Positions 63,170 through 64,000 of a stretch of 64,000 nucleotides of DNA are shown here, in pieces. How positions within the stretch are numbered: position 1 is the first letter of the stretch; each line of letters opens with the position of its first letter. The stretch spans positions 28,455,501-28,519,500 of the forward strand of contig NC_061772.1 of the NCBI RefSeq assembly GCF_022458985.1, written 5' to 3'. The position numbers were made by a program, and so were the translations under genes. Under the pieces are notes generated by a model. It ran no database searches. It had not been told where the DNA came from and saw nothing but the letters and a program-made list of their open reading frames with translations. Source of the DNA: Mugil cephalus (taxonomy: Eukaryota; Chordata; Actinopteri; Mugiliformes; Mugilidae).

Positions 63170-63402
63170 CGGAACAGTGGAGAATGGACTCTTTAAATCA
63201 CAAATTTAAGACATTTTAATTTATAAATCAACTATGTGTATATTCATTGGTGTGGCCTTTATTTGTATTTATATCTATGTATATTCAGGGTTGTGAAATT
63301 GATGGTATGTGGTCAGGTGACTGATGTGATGGAGCGTCGTATTTCTGTATAAACGCACAGATTCTCTCTGATAGGGTGGCTGTAAAGAAATACTCAGTAA
63401 AT

Positions 63403-63408
63403 AATAAA
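63403..63408 (+). terminator. hddc3 poly(A) signal
   Basis: AATAAA 234 bases past the stop codon, followed by a T-rich stretch. Confidence 0.7.
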
Positions 63409-63582
63409 CATTTGCATTTTTTTACCTGACGTTGTAATGTATCTCTTATTACTTTAGACTTTAATGCAACTTTATTTAAACTTTATTAAATTTATTTTTT
63501 TTAAAAAAAAGCTACATCTGATTTAGCGTTACATTCAAGTGTCTCCGTCTCCTCGAGCGGAAGGCGCCGTCGGAAGAAATCC

Positions 63583-63618
63583 ACTTCCGGTCCGTTCGTA
63601 AATTGTGTTGTACTTCCG
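63583..63618 (+). promoter_or_regulatory. ETS-type motifs in the mfap1 promoter
   Basis: ACTTCCGG (63583-63590) and TACTTCCG (63611-63618) lie 95-130 bases upstream of the mfap1 ATG in a GC-rich, TATA-less stretch, as in many housekeeping promoters. Confidence 0.5.
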
Positions 63619-63711
63619 TTTGATTGCACCGTTGGGACGAGCTCGTTGTTGTCCCAGTTGAAGACTCGTTTTTACTTCTCCTCTCGGTTGTAAATCGTCG
63701 GCCAGGCAGCC

Positions 63712-63793
63712 ATGTCTAGCCGAGACGCGCTCAACATGAAGGTGCCGCCGATCCAGTCCACGGCCGGAGCCGTGCCGGTCCGGAACGAGAAAG
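63712..63793 (+). CDS. mfap1: Microfibril-associated protein 1, first exon (partial)
   Basis: ATG at 63712 in the context GCAGCCATGT opens 27 codons plus one base, then a donor (AAAG then GTGAGA at 63794). The peptide contains PPIQSTAGAVPVRNEKG, the nearly invariant N-terminus of MFAP1. Despite its name the protein is a nuclear spliceosome component (B complex, tri-snRNP contact). The rest of the gene lies beyond the right edge; 63794-64000 is intron 1. Confidence 0.93.
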
Positions 63794-64000
63794 GTGAGAC
63801 GTAGCCGCTAAGTTAGCTAGCAGGCGGCTAGTCGGTTGCTAAACAAGCTATGTTGGTTACACAAAACAGTTCCATACGTTTATTATTGATTTAATAAATG
63901 TTCTCATTAAGATTAGGAGCCAATATGAAATATGGAGAAAGTTTCTCAAACGGTGAGATATGAGTGTCCGCATAGTTGTGGGCAGATTCAGGATCAATAC

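Overview
This is nuclear DNA of a ray-finned fish, probably a percomorph-type teleost. Protein-coding exons are short, have GT..AG introns, and give proteins the length of their vertebrate orthologues. The spaces between genes hold dinucleotide microsatellites and typical fish repeats: Tc1/mariner, hAT-like and TTAA-flanked DNA elements, a tRNA-derived SINE, and LINE 3' ends. I see no operon, phage, plasmid, CRISPR array or tRNA/rRNA gene.

Layout. 1-19582 has no recognisable gene. It holds a nearly intact Tc1-like transposon (2698-4266), two copies of one hAT-like MITE (516-1143 and 13258-13965), TTAA-flanked elements (7641-8217, 9483-9943, 9940-10263), other repeat fragments and a few complex stretches that could be conserved non-coding DNA. 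19588-22307 (+) is c1qtnf4, a secreted double-C1q protein whose intron carries a dead Tc1 copy. 22308-28926 is gene-poor. Then come two mitochondrial genes on the minus strand, ndufs3 (29000-32367) and ptpmt1 (33621-36652), followed on the same strand by prc1 (39014-46896) and vps33b (47491-59188). On the plus strand follow hddc3/mesh1 (61444-63169) and the first exon of mfap1 (63712-63793), whose remainder lies past the right edge.

I resolved the coding exons of all six complete genes by hand. Every exon junction keeps frame. Predicted lengths are c1qtnf4 390, ndufs3 261, ptpmt1 182, prc1 611, vps33b 617 and hddc3 179 residues.

The genes do not form one pathway. ndufs3 (complex I) and ptpmt1 (cardiolipin synthesis) both act at the mitochondrial inner membrane. 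The human orthologues of c1qtnf4/ndufs3/ptpmt1 lie on chromosome 11p11 and those of prc1/vps33b/hddc3 on 15q26 (from memory), so a synteny junction lies between ptpmt1 and prc1. I found no new multi-gene system. The most interesting items are a 73-nt near-perfect hairpin in ptpmt1 intron 1, a pentanucleotide array abutting a vps33b splice donor, CA repeats just inside an ndufs3 donor, an NF-Y/CHR promoter at prc1, and a uORF overlapping the vps33b start.
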